From NCBI RefSeq assembly GCF_020687165.1, contig NZ_JAJEQC010000003.1: a stretch of DNA of 64,000 nucleotides; one strand, given 5' to 3'. Below, piece by piece: positions 26,154 through 33,866 of this stretch (position 1 is the first letter of the stretch; each line of letters starts with the position of its first letter). The stretch comes from Hominenteromicrobium mulieris. Lineage in GTDB: Bacteria; Bacillota; Clostridia; Oscillospirales; Acutalibacteraceae. Both the position numbers and the translations under genes were made by a program. The notes under the pieces were generated by a model, which saw only the letters and a list, made by a program, of their open reading frames with translations, was not told the DNA's origin and ran no database searches.

Positions 26154-26760
26154 AACGCTTTCGGTCATTCTTTTGTCCGTTGCACTGGTGCTTTGTGCAT
26201 GGCGCATCTGGTACGTTAATGCAACTGCCTATTCATTTGAAACGCAGGAATACGGCATCGGCGAATGGATTCCCCTAAACGGTGATTTTTTCTACTCAAA
26301 AGAAGAAAATACCAATGGATATTCTGTTCGTGTTCGTGAAGCGGAAGTAGTGCGTTATGAAGATTTTATGCAGCGATTCGGCAAGCCTGTCGATTATCTT
26401 GCAGAAAACACGCAGCATGACGTGGTTCTGCTGACCGTTGATTTCAAAAATGAAAACAATACGGACGGCGGCGTTTTTATCCGCGATTTTAACCTTTTGA
26501 ATGAAGCGCAGTCCGCTTACTTCAATAAGAGTGAAATCTATATGAAAATCGCAAACCCGGATCTTAACTCAAAAGCAGATGGCATCTCTGTGATGCCCGG
26601 AACGGAAGCTTCTCTTTATATGGTCTACCCAACATCCAGCCGTGCAGATGGCGTGACTTACCTTGAGGAACAAGCCGGAAAAGAACAAATCGTTATGTAC
26701 CTAAATGTCAGCTTGTACCCAGTGAAAAAATGCGTGCGTATGGTTCTTCCGATGCCGTAA
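26128..26760 (+). CDS. Membrane-anchored protein, last gene of the ABC operon
   Basis: A 210-residue protein of unknown family. It has a basic start and one membrane helix (LSVILLSVALVLCAWRIWYV), then an extracellular domain with VVLLTVDFKNENNTDGGVFI and GISVMPGTEASLYMVYP, again of the DUF4352/DUF5027-like type and parallel in layout to the second gene of the operon. It overlaps the ATPase gene by 26 bases. Together the two anchored proteins suggest a membrane complex around the transporter, as in self-immunity systems; this is inference. Confidence 0.7.
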   Translation: MKRKIRVSKTLSVILLSVALVLCAWRIWYVNATAYSFETQEYGIGEWIPLNGDFFYSKEENTNGYSVRVREAEVVRYEDFMQRFGKPVDYLAENTQHDVVLLTVDFKNENNTDGGVFIRDFNLLNEAQSAYFNKSEIYMKIANPDLNSKADGISVMPGTEASLYMVYPTSSRADGVTYLEEQAGKEQIVMYLNVSLYPVKKCVRMVLPMP

Positions 26761-26769
26761 AAATTAAAA

Positions 26770-26816
26770 CCGCCTGCTCATGTATCAAAATTAGATACAT
26801 AGCGGGCGGTTTTATA
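26770..26816. terminator. Terminator at the end of the ABC operon
   Basis: CCGCC-GCT-ATGTATC pairs with GATACAT-GC-GGCGG around a seven-base AT loop, followed by TTTTATAT. It lies between convergent genes and can also act on the reverse-strand regulator. Confidence 0.85.
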
Positions 26817-26835
26817 TGGAATATGAAATAAGAAG

Positions 26836-27582
26836 TTATCTTACGGGTTGTTGTATTTCATTAGGTGTTTTATATAGTAATACGCTTCTAATGGCAGTAA
26901 AGTTTGAGTGACTGATCGGTAGGCTCTCTTGATTATCCAACTTAACTTCTGCATCAGCAAAGCAAGTCACATGATCTATATTTACAAAGCAGCTTCTGTC
27001 TATAAATAAAAATCTACTGTCATTTATTTCTTTATAAATCTCTTTTAACGGTAATTGAAGATGAAAATTGCCGTTCTTTGCTTTGATCATGGTTATACGA
27101 TTAACTCGCTTTACGTATAAGACATCATCTAATGGAATTCGGATAATTTCCGAATAATGAGAAAACGTGTAGTATCTTTTTTGCTTTTTAGCGGAAATTT
27201 CCAGTGCAGTGCAAATTGCTTCCGACAGATCCGAAAACAAATTGTGTGTGGATAGATACCGAAATGCGCCTACCTGATACCCCAGCCGAGTAAAATCGTA
27301 GTCGAGAAACTTTGAAAAGAGAATGACGATAGTGTCCGTAGCGGTTTTTCGTATTTCCGAAAGTAAACGAAAATCTTCATGTGGATGAGCATCAATTTCG
27401 ACCATAAGAATATCGAAGTGAATTCCATCTACCATATCATCACGAAGCGATGCTAATTGCTTATACTGTTCAATCGAAATACACTTAGTTTCATTTTTAT
27501 ATGTTTCTACAAAGCTTTGAATATGAGATTCTATTTTTTCCAATAGTTCGTAGTTTTTTCCGCAAAGTGCTAAACGAAACAT
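26836..27582 (-). CDS. LytTR-family regulator with a degenerate receiver domain
   Basis: A 248-residue AgrA-like protein: receiver domain (1-120) and LytTR DNA-binding domain (140-240, with VLYVKRVNRITMIKAKNGNF and FLFIDRSCFVNIDHVTCF). Compared with the AgrA-like protein at 28,975, the receiver has lost its chemistry: the acidic pair CDDD is CGKN, the phosphorylated Asp (ILDVEMP) is Glu (MVEIDAH), and the switch Lys is Thr. Glu often mimics phospho-Asp, so it may be permanently active or driven by protein contacts. ATG 27582 follows GGGAGG. It is convergent with the ABC operon, separated by a terminator. Confidence 0.85.
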   Translation of the reverse strand: MFRLALCGKNYELLEKIESHIQSFVETYKNETKCISIEQYKQLASLRDDMVDGIHFDILMVEIDAHPHEDFRLLSEIRKTATDTIVILFSKFLDYDFTRLGYQVGAFRYLSTHNLFSDLSEAICTALEISAKKQKRYYTFSHYSEIIRIPLDDVLYVKRVNRITMIKAKNGNFHLQLPLKEIYKEINDSRFLFIDRSCFVNIDHVTCFADAEVKLDNQESLPISHSNFTAIRSVLLYKTPNEIQQPVR

Positions 27583-27992
27583 GATTATACCTCCCGTCCG
27601 CAATTTAGTATGTTCTAATTTCAGTAGAATTTCTTAAGATACTAAAGGTTCGCTTATCTTTAGAAAATTACTGAATAAGAATCTTAAAGTAGCTTCATAT
27701 TATCATTCTTCTTTAATTTTGTACGTATTTTTGCATGAATTGATTATTTTGTTGATTTAATCCATAATTAGTAAGTCCAAATCAAGTTTTTTGTATGACA
27801 GGCGTTTTTAATACTTTTAGAGAAAAATAAAAACAAAAAAACAACGCTATGATGATTCATAAAAATCGCCATAGCGTTGTTTTACTCTTATTAAAATTAA
27901 ACTTTATAACACCTTTAATTAGCACATTTCTCAAAACAGTACATAAAATTCTGCGATTCAAGCAAAAATGCAGAGTTTTAAATTATGTTATT
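27583..27992. other. AT-rich intergenic region between the two regulators
   Basis: No gene is visible. The half nearest the LytTR gene must hold its promoter and contains the inverted pieces TTCTTAAGAT and ATCTTAAAG (about 27,641-27,690), possible operator sites. The other half holds the bidirectional terminator described separately. Confidence 0.4.
27838..27885. terminator. Bidirectional terminator
   Basis: AACAACGCTATG (27,841-27,852) is a perfect 12-bp inverted match to CATAGCGTTGTT (27,871-27,882), with an A-run before and a T-run after. Confidence 0.8.
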
Positions 27993-28328
27993 CTATACTG
28001 ATTTGGGGTGTTTTAATTTGTTTAAGCCCCGAATAACCTGCAGCACGTACTTCTGTTCCTCTAAATCCAGTTTTTGAGTTTCCTTTAATACCTGCGACAA
28101 AATATAGTCTTGCGTCACAGGCGTATCTAAATTAATATAGAAGTCATCGATTCTCATACCGAAAATTTCTGCAAGCCTTTCCTGATGTTTCATATTCGGA
28201 TGCAGAGACCCGGATTCCCATCTGGCAATCGATGAAACGGAAGTATCACAAAGTTCGGCAAGCTTCTCTTGCGTCATGCCTTGTAAAAGTCTTAATTCTT
28301 TGATTCTACCACCAATAGAATTGCCCAT
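27993..28328 (-). CDS. XRE-family transcriptional regulator
   Basis: A 111-residue cytoplasmic repressor-like protein. The helix-turn-helix is IKELRLLQGMTQEKLAELCD followed by TSVSSIARWESGSLHPNMK at residues 8-45; the C-terminal half is a helical oligomerisation region ending in VIRGLNKLKHPKSV. The start at 28328 follows GAGGTGG. It is divergent from the agr-type operon across a 120-base region containing a perfect TTGCGT-AAA-ACGCAA operator candidate, so it probably controls that operon and itself. Confidence 0.88.
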   Translation of the reverse strand: MGNSIGGRIKELRLLQGMTQEKLAELCDTSVSSIARWESGSLHPNMKHQERLAEIFGMRIDDFYINLDTPVTQDYILSQVLKETQKLDLEEQKYVLQVIRGLNKLKHPKSV

Positions 28329-28374
28329 AGAACCACCTCTACAAAATTTTAGCAAGAAACCTTATTTTGCACCA

Positions 28375-28424
28375 TTGCGTAAAACGCAAAAGAGGTTTAC
28401 TTATTTGACAGGTTCCGATATAAT
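28375..28424 (+). promoter_or_regulatory. agr operon promoter with adjacent operator
   Basis: TTTACT (28,396-28,401) and TATAAT (28,419-28,424) are 17 bases apart. Just upstream lies a perfect inverted repeat, TTGCGT-AAA-ACGCAA (28,375-28,389), between this promoter and the divergent XRE gene. A bound XRE dimer would touch the -35 region. No LytTR direct repeats were identified with confidence. Confidence 0.65.
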
Positions 28425-28451
28425 GAGAAAAAGATAATTGGAGGTTATTCT

Positions 28452-28997
28452 ATGCAATATCAATTCTCTATGAACGAATCTGTTGAATCTGTAACCCGGA
28501 AATTGGTTGCTCTTTGTAAAACACAGAAGGCCCCAGAAAGCCGAGCTCAAATGTTCCGATTATTCCAGCTGTTATGCAGTATGAAATTTGATTTTTATCT
28601 TATATTATCTATTCTCTGTAATCTAAACGAGTTCAGTACATCTGAACTTAAAATAATTTTGCAAGCCTCTCCCTCGCCAGATCAAATTCTTCAACCGACA
28701 CCGCAGAATATTCGTATTACTATTCCTCGTTGGACGCCTTCAAAGTATCATTCTGGCCGCATTGCAGATATTGTTACAGATGTTTACGAAAAAATAGATC
28801 GTGCTCTTCCCGGTATTTACATTTATAATAGTAATTTAAACCCTAAAAATGCACGCAGCTTAAATGATCTGTATGTATTGGTAATTGTGGAAAACTCAAT
28901 CAGATGGTATGATATAAACAGACGATGTAATTACTCATTTTCAAAGCCCACAATAACAGAGGAGGTTTATACCCATGTTGAAAATAGCTTTATGTGA
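28452..28997 (+). CDS. Conserved-looking protein at the head of the agr operon
   Basis: I do not recognise this 181-residue protein. It has no signal peptide or membrane helix, is rich in Ser, Asn and Ile, and reads like a folded cytoplasmic domain with helical N-terminus (VESVTRKLVALCKTQKAPES, MFRLFQLLCSMKFDFYLILS) and a mixed C-terminus (YIYNSNLNPKNARSLNDLYV). GGAGG lies eight bases before the ATG. Its last 23 bases overlap the AgrA-like gene, so it is translationally coupled to the response regulator and may modulate it. Confidence 0.7.
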   Translation: MQYQFSMNESVESVTRKLVALCKTQKAPESRAQMFRLFQLLCSMKFDFYLILSILCNLNEFSTSELKIILQASPSPDQILQPTPQNIRITIPRWTPSKYHSGRIADIVTDVYEKIDRALPGIYIYNSNLNPKNARSLNDLYVLVIVENSIRWYDINRRCNYSFSKPTITEEVYTHVENSFM

Positions 28998-29700
28998 CGA
29001 CGACGCTGTGTTTCTCAAAGAACTCACAGGAAAAATACAAGAGTTGTTACGTTTTGAAGAGAAAAATGCAGCCATTGCATCTTTCGTAAATCCAACAGCA
29101 CTCACCGCTTCCGTTGCCAGCGGAGATCGCTTTGATATTTTCATTTTAGATGTTGAAATGCCTCAGATAGATGGATTCAAAGTTGCGGCTGATCTTCGAA
29201 AGTATCAGCCCAATGTCGCATTAATCTTTTTAACCTCTCATTTACAATATGCGCCGGAAGGCTATAAGGTAGACGCACTTCGATTTATTTCAAAATTAAA
29301 TGTAGACGAAACTCTGCCTGAGGCTTTACAGAAAGCTCTTCACACATTAGAGCAACAAGATCAGCATTCGCTACTTGTTCAGCACTATAAAAATTTCAGC
29401 AGAGTACTTTACCAGAATATTATCTATGTTCGAAAAACTGCCCGCAGTGTGCAAATCATTACGTCAAATCAAGGTGTGATCAAAGATAATCGAGGTATAA
29501 AAGAACTATTTGACATCCTCAATGACCCGCGATTCATTTTCGTAGATCGAAGTTATTTTGTAAATTTGGATTATGCTAAAGAATTGTGCGGTAACTCTAT
29601 TATCATGTTAAACGGAGAGGCGCTGCCGGTCAGCCGGCCCATGATGCCGAAAGTAAAAGAAGCTATTTTGTCTTTGTGGGGAGATGGACTAGTAAAATGA
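28975..29700 (+). CDS. AgrA/ComE-type LytTR response regulator
   Basis: A 241-residue response regulator, likely the partner of the next gene's kinase. The receiver has the full chemistry: CDDD at residues 7-10, phosphorylated Asp in FILDVEMPQIDG at about 56, LTS at about 88 and a Lys in FISKLN. The LytTR domain follows (ILYQNIIYVRKTARSVQIIT-type strand, FIFVDRSYFVNLDYAKEL). AGGAGG precedes the ATG, which lies inside the preceding gene. It would bind paired repeats at target promoters after peptide sensing; its likely targets include its own operon and possibly the ABC cargo. Confidence 0.92.
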   Translation: MLKIALCDDDAVFLKELTGKIQELLRFEEKNAAIASFVNPTALTASVASGDRFDIFILDVEMPQIDGFKVAADLRKYQPNVALIFLTSHLQYAPEGYKVDALRFISKLNVDETLPEALQKALHTLEQQDQHSLLVQHYKNFSRVLYQNIIYVRKTARSVQIITSNQGVIKDNRGIKELFDILNDPRFIFVDRSYFVNLDYAKELCGNSIIMLNGEALPVSRPMMPKVKEAILSLWGDGLVK

Positions 29701-31025
29701 CATATCAAATTGTAGATTGGCTTATTTCGTATATAGAATGTTTTGTAATGTTAGTTGTTGTCACCGAATCCGGCGGTCGGAAATTTGAAGAGAAAAAACA
29801 GGCTTATCTGCTTTTATCTTTCTCCCTGCTCAACGCAATTCTTGTGGCTGTATGCAATCAGATTTCTGCTTTTTCTTTTATTACGCCTGTGTTGTCTATT
29901 TTATATTTAACAGTAATTTCACGCATCCTTTCACGCGGAAATTTTCTGCTGCGTATCTCCATAAGCATTACGACCATGTTTGTTATACTCTCTATTGACT
30001 ATATTCTTATGGTTGTATTCTGCTGGATTTATGGAGGAGACCAATTCTCCATAGCGTTTAACGTATTTATGACGCCAGGACCTCTACGCTGTTTATATCT
30101 TATTCTGGATAAAATAACCGACATTGCTTTATACATGGCTGCGCGGAAATACCTTTCTAAATTATCAGAGCTAAAATCTCGCTGGCTTATCACTTTACTT
30201 TTCTCTGGTTCTCTCGTATATCTTATAACTCAAATTCTTTTTAGGGCAATTTTATCAGAAGACTATATCCAGCTTTACCGAGCGTCTATCTTATCCTTTT
30301 TAATTTTAATATTATTCTTTGCCACGCTTTTCCTATTACTGCTGAACACCTCCGCAAGAGAGCACGAAAATGTGCAAAAACAGCTTTTACTACGCACAAA
30401 TCAGTTAATGGAGCAGAACTATCAAATGCTGCATGAGGATATGAAAGAAAACGCTAAAAGATTGCACGATTTTCATCATCATCTCAAAGCAATTCTCGGA
30501 TTGGCTGAAGCTGCTCAGAACGGTGAAATACAGAAATATGTCGGAGATTTGTTATCGATTTCGTACAAAGAAGTTCATTTGTGCCGCTGTGGAAACGATG
30601 TAATTGATGCCATTTTGAATTGCTCTGCCGCAGAAGCTAAAAAACAGCAAATCTATTTTCAATACGAAGTTAACTTCACTGCACATATTCCCGTTGCTCC
30701 CGTAGATTTGTGCGCCATACTCGGAAATCAAATTGAAAATGCACTGGAGGCCAACCGTCAAATTACTGATATTTCTGCACGCTATGTAAAAATCATGCTT
30801 ACACAAAAGAAAGGATTTCTCATTTTCCGTGTGGAGAACGCCTCTGCCGAAAATCCCTTTTCAGAAAGCGGAGCGCTAAAAACAAGGAAAGAAGACGGAA
30901 ATCTTCATGGTCTCGGAATCAAAAATATTCAGGACACTGTAAATAAATATAACGGCTGGCTAAAAAACTCTTATGATGATCACACCTTCATTTCAGAAGT
31001 TCTTTTGTGCGTTTCAACAGTTTAA
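29697..31025 (+). CDS. AgrC-type sensor histidine kinase
   Basis: A 442-residue membrane kinase of the GHKL class. The N-terminal 220 residues hold six to seven hydrophobic helices that would bind the autoinducer outside. The H-box is KRLHDFHHHLKAIL (about 265), the N-box is LCAILGNQIENALEAN (about 345) and the G-box is GLGIKNIQDTVNKYNG (about 415). The ATG overlaps the stop of the response-regulator gene (ATGA), so the pair is co-translated. AgrC homologues sense the cyclic peptide made by AgrB and AgrD, encoded just downstream. Confidence 0.92.
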   Translation: MTYQIVDWLISYIECFVMLVVVTESGGRKFEEKKQAYLLLSFSLLNAILVAVCNQISAFSFITPVLSILYLTVISRILSRGNFLLRISISITTMFVILSIDYILMVVFCWIYGGDQFSIAFNVFMTPGPLRCLYLILDKITDIALYMAARKYLSKLSELKSRWLITLLFSGSLVYLITQILFRAILSEDYIQLYRASILSFLILILFFATLFLLLLNTSAREHENVQKQLLLRTNQLMEQNYQMLHEDMKENAKRLHDFHHHLKAILGLAEAAQNGEIQKYVGDLLSISYKEVHLCRCGNDVIDAILNCSAAEAKKQQIYFQYEVNFTAHIPVAPVDLCAILGNQIENALEANRQITDISARYVKIMLTQKKGFLIFRVENASAENPFSESGALKTRKEDGNLHGLGIKNIQDTVNKYNGWLKNSYDDHTFISEVLLCVSTV

Positions 31026-31109
31026 GACATAAAATCTTACAATTCGCGCAAAACCTATGACTTATATCTATATAAAATAGTATACTACACCTTGTAAGAA
31101 GGTGAATAA

Positions 31110-31700
31110 ATGTTACATAGCTGCGCTGAATACTTAACCCACACTTTATACCGTCATTGCCCGCTTTCTGAAGAAAAGCGTCCGGTTTTTGTATACGGTT
31201 TCGAACTAAGCTTATCAACTCTATCGTCTATACTTTCCATTATTTTACTTTCTATTATATTTAAGAATGTATATTTTTCTTTGCTGTTTTTATATATCTT
31301 TTTCTTCCTGCGCCTTTTTTCCGGTGGATACCACGCTCCCACCTATTCAAGATGCTTCATACTAACAAATGCTATTTTCGTATTTGTATACCTTCTGAGC
31401 GAAGTTATTCGGTGGTACAAGCCTCTGCTTATTCCTTTTGCTATTTTATCTTGTATCTCCATTTTCCTTCTCTCTCCTATTCGAAGCACTAAACATCCAT
31501 TATCGGAGCGGCTCTATGCGCAAAATAAAAAAACAGCTCGAATTATCGTTTCGATTGATTTTTTGCTGTTTTTAATTTTGTACATCACCGGTATGCCCAC
31601 TCGTTACTTAGCTACCTGGGCACTGTCATTATCGGCAGTTGCCATTATGATGGTAATCACCTTATTTAAAAAGAATAGCACAAGGAGGGAAAGTGTATGA
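31110..31700 (+). CDS. agrB: AgrB-type peptide-processing membrane protease
   Basis: A 196-residue membrane cysteine endopeptidase that cuts and cyclises the AgrD precursor. Conserved residues are the RLFSGGYHA motif with catalytic His (about 72) and Cys seven residues later in TYSRC. Five to six hydrophobic helices are visible. A GAAGG site is near the start at 31110. The stop overlaps the AgrD start codon (ATGA). The 85-base gap after the kinase contains a possible second promoter and TTACAA/TTGTAA inverted pieces. Confidence 0.93.
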   Translation: MLHSCAEYLTHTLYRHCPLSEEKRPVFVYGFELSLSTLSSILSIILLSIIFKNVYFSLLFLYIFFFLRLFSGGYHAPTYSRCFILTNAIFVFVYLLSEVIRWYKPLLIPFAILSCISIFLLSPIRSTKHPLSERLYAQNKKTARIIVSIDFLLFLILYITGMPTRYLATWALSLSAVAIMMVITLFKKNSTRRESV

Positions 31701-31813
31701 ACGCATGGACAGTTTTGGCAAAGATTGTTGAACTGTTTGCATCGCTCGGTGCCGGCGCAGCTTCCAATGGCTGCAGCTATGAGCCCGAAGTTCCGAGCAT
31801 GCTTCAGAAGTAA
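31697..31813 (+). CDS. agrD: AgrD-type cyclic lactone autoinducer precursor
   Basis: A 38-residue peptide with the three-part layout of AgrD: an amphipathic N-terminal helix (MNAWTVLAKIVELFASLG), a core with a single Cys (AGAASNGCSYEPEVP), and a short tail (SMLQK). The EPEVP block after the core matches clostridial cyclic lactone autoinducer peptides. AAGGAGG lies eight bases upstream and the ATG overlaps the agrB stop. The Cys at residue 28 would form the thiolactone. Only Ser-Tyr lie between Cys and the EPEVP recognition block, so the ring end is not obvious. Confidence 0.88.
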   Translation: MNAWTVLAKIVELFASLGAGAASNGCSYEPEVPSMLQK

Positions 31814-31832
31814 TCGAAGCCCAACACAAACC

Positions 31833-31876
31833 TCAAAAACCTGTTCTTTATGTCACATGAAGAACAGGTTTTTGAT
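31833..31876 (+). terminator. Terminator of the agr operon
   Basis: AAAAACCTGTTCTT pairs perfectly with AAGAACAGGTTTTT around an 11-base loop, with a U-rich end, 22 bases after the agrD stop. Confidence 0.9.
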
Positions 31877-31904
31877 TAGAAAAAATTGAAAGTGGTGACC
31901 TAAT

Positions 31905-32195
31905 ATGACAAAGGATGAAGTATATGAATATTATTTACATTGGCGAAAAGGCAGCCGCACTCTATCCGTTGAAGAACTTTTCTCCGCTTATACAATCGAT
32001 CAAAATATTTTCGAGAGTTCATCTAAAGTCATAAATCGTCTTTTTTATTTGGTGCCGGATTTCTTTAAATCAAACTTGCGAATTTTCATTTTTTACGAAG
32101 AAAACACCTTTCTTAAAGATTCAAAACAAAACTTAAAGCTAATTCAAAGCAATTTAAAAATTCAATATAATAAAACAGAATATTTAACTGTTTAG
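31905..32195 (+). CDS. Small hypothetical protein downstream of agrD
   Basis: A 96-residue frame with no recognised family. It is Lys/Asn/Phe-rich, without a signal peptide or membrane helix, and starts MTKDEVYEYYLHWRKGSRTL. The ribosome site (GGTGA) is weak, and the base composition (AT-rich) matches the agr region rather than the pilin region that follows. It lies after the agr terminator and needs its own promoter. It could be a functional cytoplasmic accessory or a chance frame. Confidence 0.5.
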   Translation: MTKDEVYEYYLHWRKGSRTLSVEELFSAYTIDQNIFESSSKVINRLFYLVPDFFKSNLRIFIFYEENTFLKDSKQNLKLIQSNLKIQYNKTEYLTV

Positions 32196-32281
32196 TGTTC
32201 TGCATCATTTATAGTTCTTGTATTTTTACCGGGGTTACGATCTTCGGAGCATTTCACCACTTTCCTGCTCCCCGCGCCCCG

Positions 32282-32332
32282 CCTCCGATCAATTTGAAAT
32301 CGAATTCAAATTGATCGGAGGTTATTCTATTG
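32282..32332 (+). promoter_or_regulatory. Long hairpin that hides the ribosome site of the sigma-like gene
   Basis: A perfect 17-bp inverted repeat with a six-base loop (left arm 32,282-32,298, right arm 32,305-32,321). The right arm ends in CGGAGG, which is the ribosome-binding site for the TTG start at 32,330. In RNA the stem would block translation. Possible roles are an RNA thermometer or a regulated leader; only the structure is seen in the sequence. Confidence 0.75.
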
Positions 32333-32695
32333 TCAAACGAGCCTAAATGCGTCTATATCAAAACAGACGTTGGATATGTACAAATTACATATGCGGAGTT
32401 TTGCCGCATACGAAACACAACTGAAAATTACAAAGCTTCGCACTGGTTCATACCGGTACAAGGTGTTCTGCTGGAAGTTCCAAAAGACGCCTACAAAGCC
32501 TTCTACCGAGAGAAGGAACGTGAGCGCTATCTAAGAAAATTAGATAGCGCTCTTTTTTTATGCAATTTAGACCTTAAATCCGAGGAAATCCCGCTGCGCG
32601 ATGAAAACACGGACATTGAACAGCAAACCGAAGACCGGCTCATGATTGAAAAGATGTACTCCTGCCTTCATTTACTCGACCCGGACGATGCCGAA
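32330..32695 (+). pseudogene. Sigma-factor-like protein, 3' end lost by fusion to a pilin gene
   Basis: The frame starts at TTG 32330 and encodes CVYIKTDVGYVQITYAEFCR, KASHWFIPVQGVLLEVPKDA and MYSCLHLLDPDDAE, a small sigma-70-like family found with sortase/pilin islands. Relatives continue with a region-4 helix-turn-helix; here the frame instead runs into pilin DNA in the wrong frame and stops at 32,815. The DNA-binding part is therefore missing. The join at GATGCCGAA coincides with the start of the pilin remnant. An intrinsic terminator lies inside the coding sequence. The second family member, at 36,085, is intact. Confidence 0.75.
32522..32559 (+). terminator. Intrinsic terminator inside the sigma-like coding sequence
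   Basis: GAGCGCTATCTAA (32,522-32,534) pairs perfectly with TTAGATAGCGCTC (32,540-32,552) over a GAAAA loop, followed by seven T residues. It has the form of a strong Rho-independent terminator yet lies in frame within the gene (codons RERYLRKLDSALFL). Untranslated message would stop here, while translating ribosomes could prevent folding, an attenuation-like arrangement. Confidence 0.8.
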
Positions 32696-33854
32696 TGCCG
32701 TTGCCGTTTGGAAATGCGCAGACAGCGCCATTCAGCGCATGGCAACTTTTACGGGCGGGCAAACCACCGTTTCTGCCTATCTGCGTCTTCAAACAGAACG
32801 CATCAATTACGGTGAACTGATCATTCAAAAGACCTCCGAAGACGGGAAAAAGAGCGGCTTCACTTTCAAAGTCACGAGAGATACCGACAACTGGAGTGTA
32901 ACGGTCAAAACGGACGACAACGGTACAGCCAAAATCAGCGAGCTGCCGGTCTTCCGCGAAGGTACGAGCACGCCGATTCAGTACACCGTGACCGAGATCA
33001 ACACACCGTCTTCTTACCACCAGCCGAAACCGCAGACGATCACATTGACCTCCAAAAGCAGTGTGACCGTACAGTTTGAAAACGCGCTGATCCGCGGCAC
33101 TCTCGAAATCTGCAAAGTCGATGCAGACGGCAAAACACCGCTTGCAGGCGCCGTGTTCGAGATCATGGACAGCGACAAAAACGTCATCGCGACCAAAACC
33201 ACCGGAAAAGACGGCAGAATTTCCGTATCCGACCTGCGCTCCGGGTACTACCGCGAAATCTCCGCACCGCAGGGGTATGAATTGGATTCCACCGTGTACC
33301 CATTCACCGTTGAAAAAGACAAGCAGATCATTCAAATCACTCGCAAGAACACACCGAGCGTCGGCTCTGTTTCCGTCCGAAAAGTCACCCCCGACGGCAC
33401 TGCCTTAAATGACGTTTCTTTTCTGCTGCAATATTCGGTAGACGGCGGCACTGCTTGGTCTCCCGTCTACGCCAGAAAAGAAACGGATCCGATCTCCGTC
33501 GGCAGCTGCACATCCGCAGGGATTTCCGACGGTGTGCTCACAACGGGAGAGGACGGCAAGGTTACGTTTAACGGTCTGCAAGTTAAAAACCAAAATGTCA
33601 CCGTCCTATACCGCATCACGGAAGTGCGCACCAAAAACGGCTTTCAGCTTTTGGGCGAGCCGCTGTTTGAAGGCACTTTGCCGCAGGACGTAAACGGCAC
33701 CCCGCAGCAGGATATTACGATCACCGCCGTCAACGGGCATCAATTTGAGCTTCCCGCCGCGGGCGGAAACGGGATGCAAACTGCCGCACTCGGTACGATT
33801 TTTACCGTGATCGGTTTACTCGGTCTTCTGTATGTTCAGAAAGAAAAATTTTGA
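32688..33854 (+). pseudogene. SpaA/Cna-B surface pilin, N-terminal part deleted
   Basis: The reading frame carries the C-terminal half of a sortase-anchored pilin or adhesin: VWKCADSAIQRMATFTGGQT, then three Cna-B-type domains (GELIIQKTSEDGKKSGFTF, GTLEICKVDADGKTPLAGAV, GSVSVRKVTPDGTALNDVSF). It ends in an LPAAG sorting motif at about residue 360, a hydrophobic helix and a short Lys tail. No signal peptide remains; relatives have a large N-terminal adhesive region. The loss joins this gene to the sigma-like gene. It could be translated from ATG 32688 but would not be exported. Confidence 0.8.
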
Positions 33855-33866
33855 AAGGACAACGCT

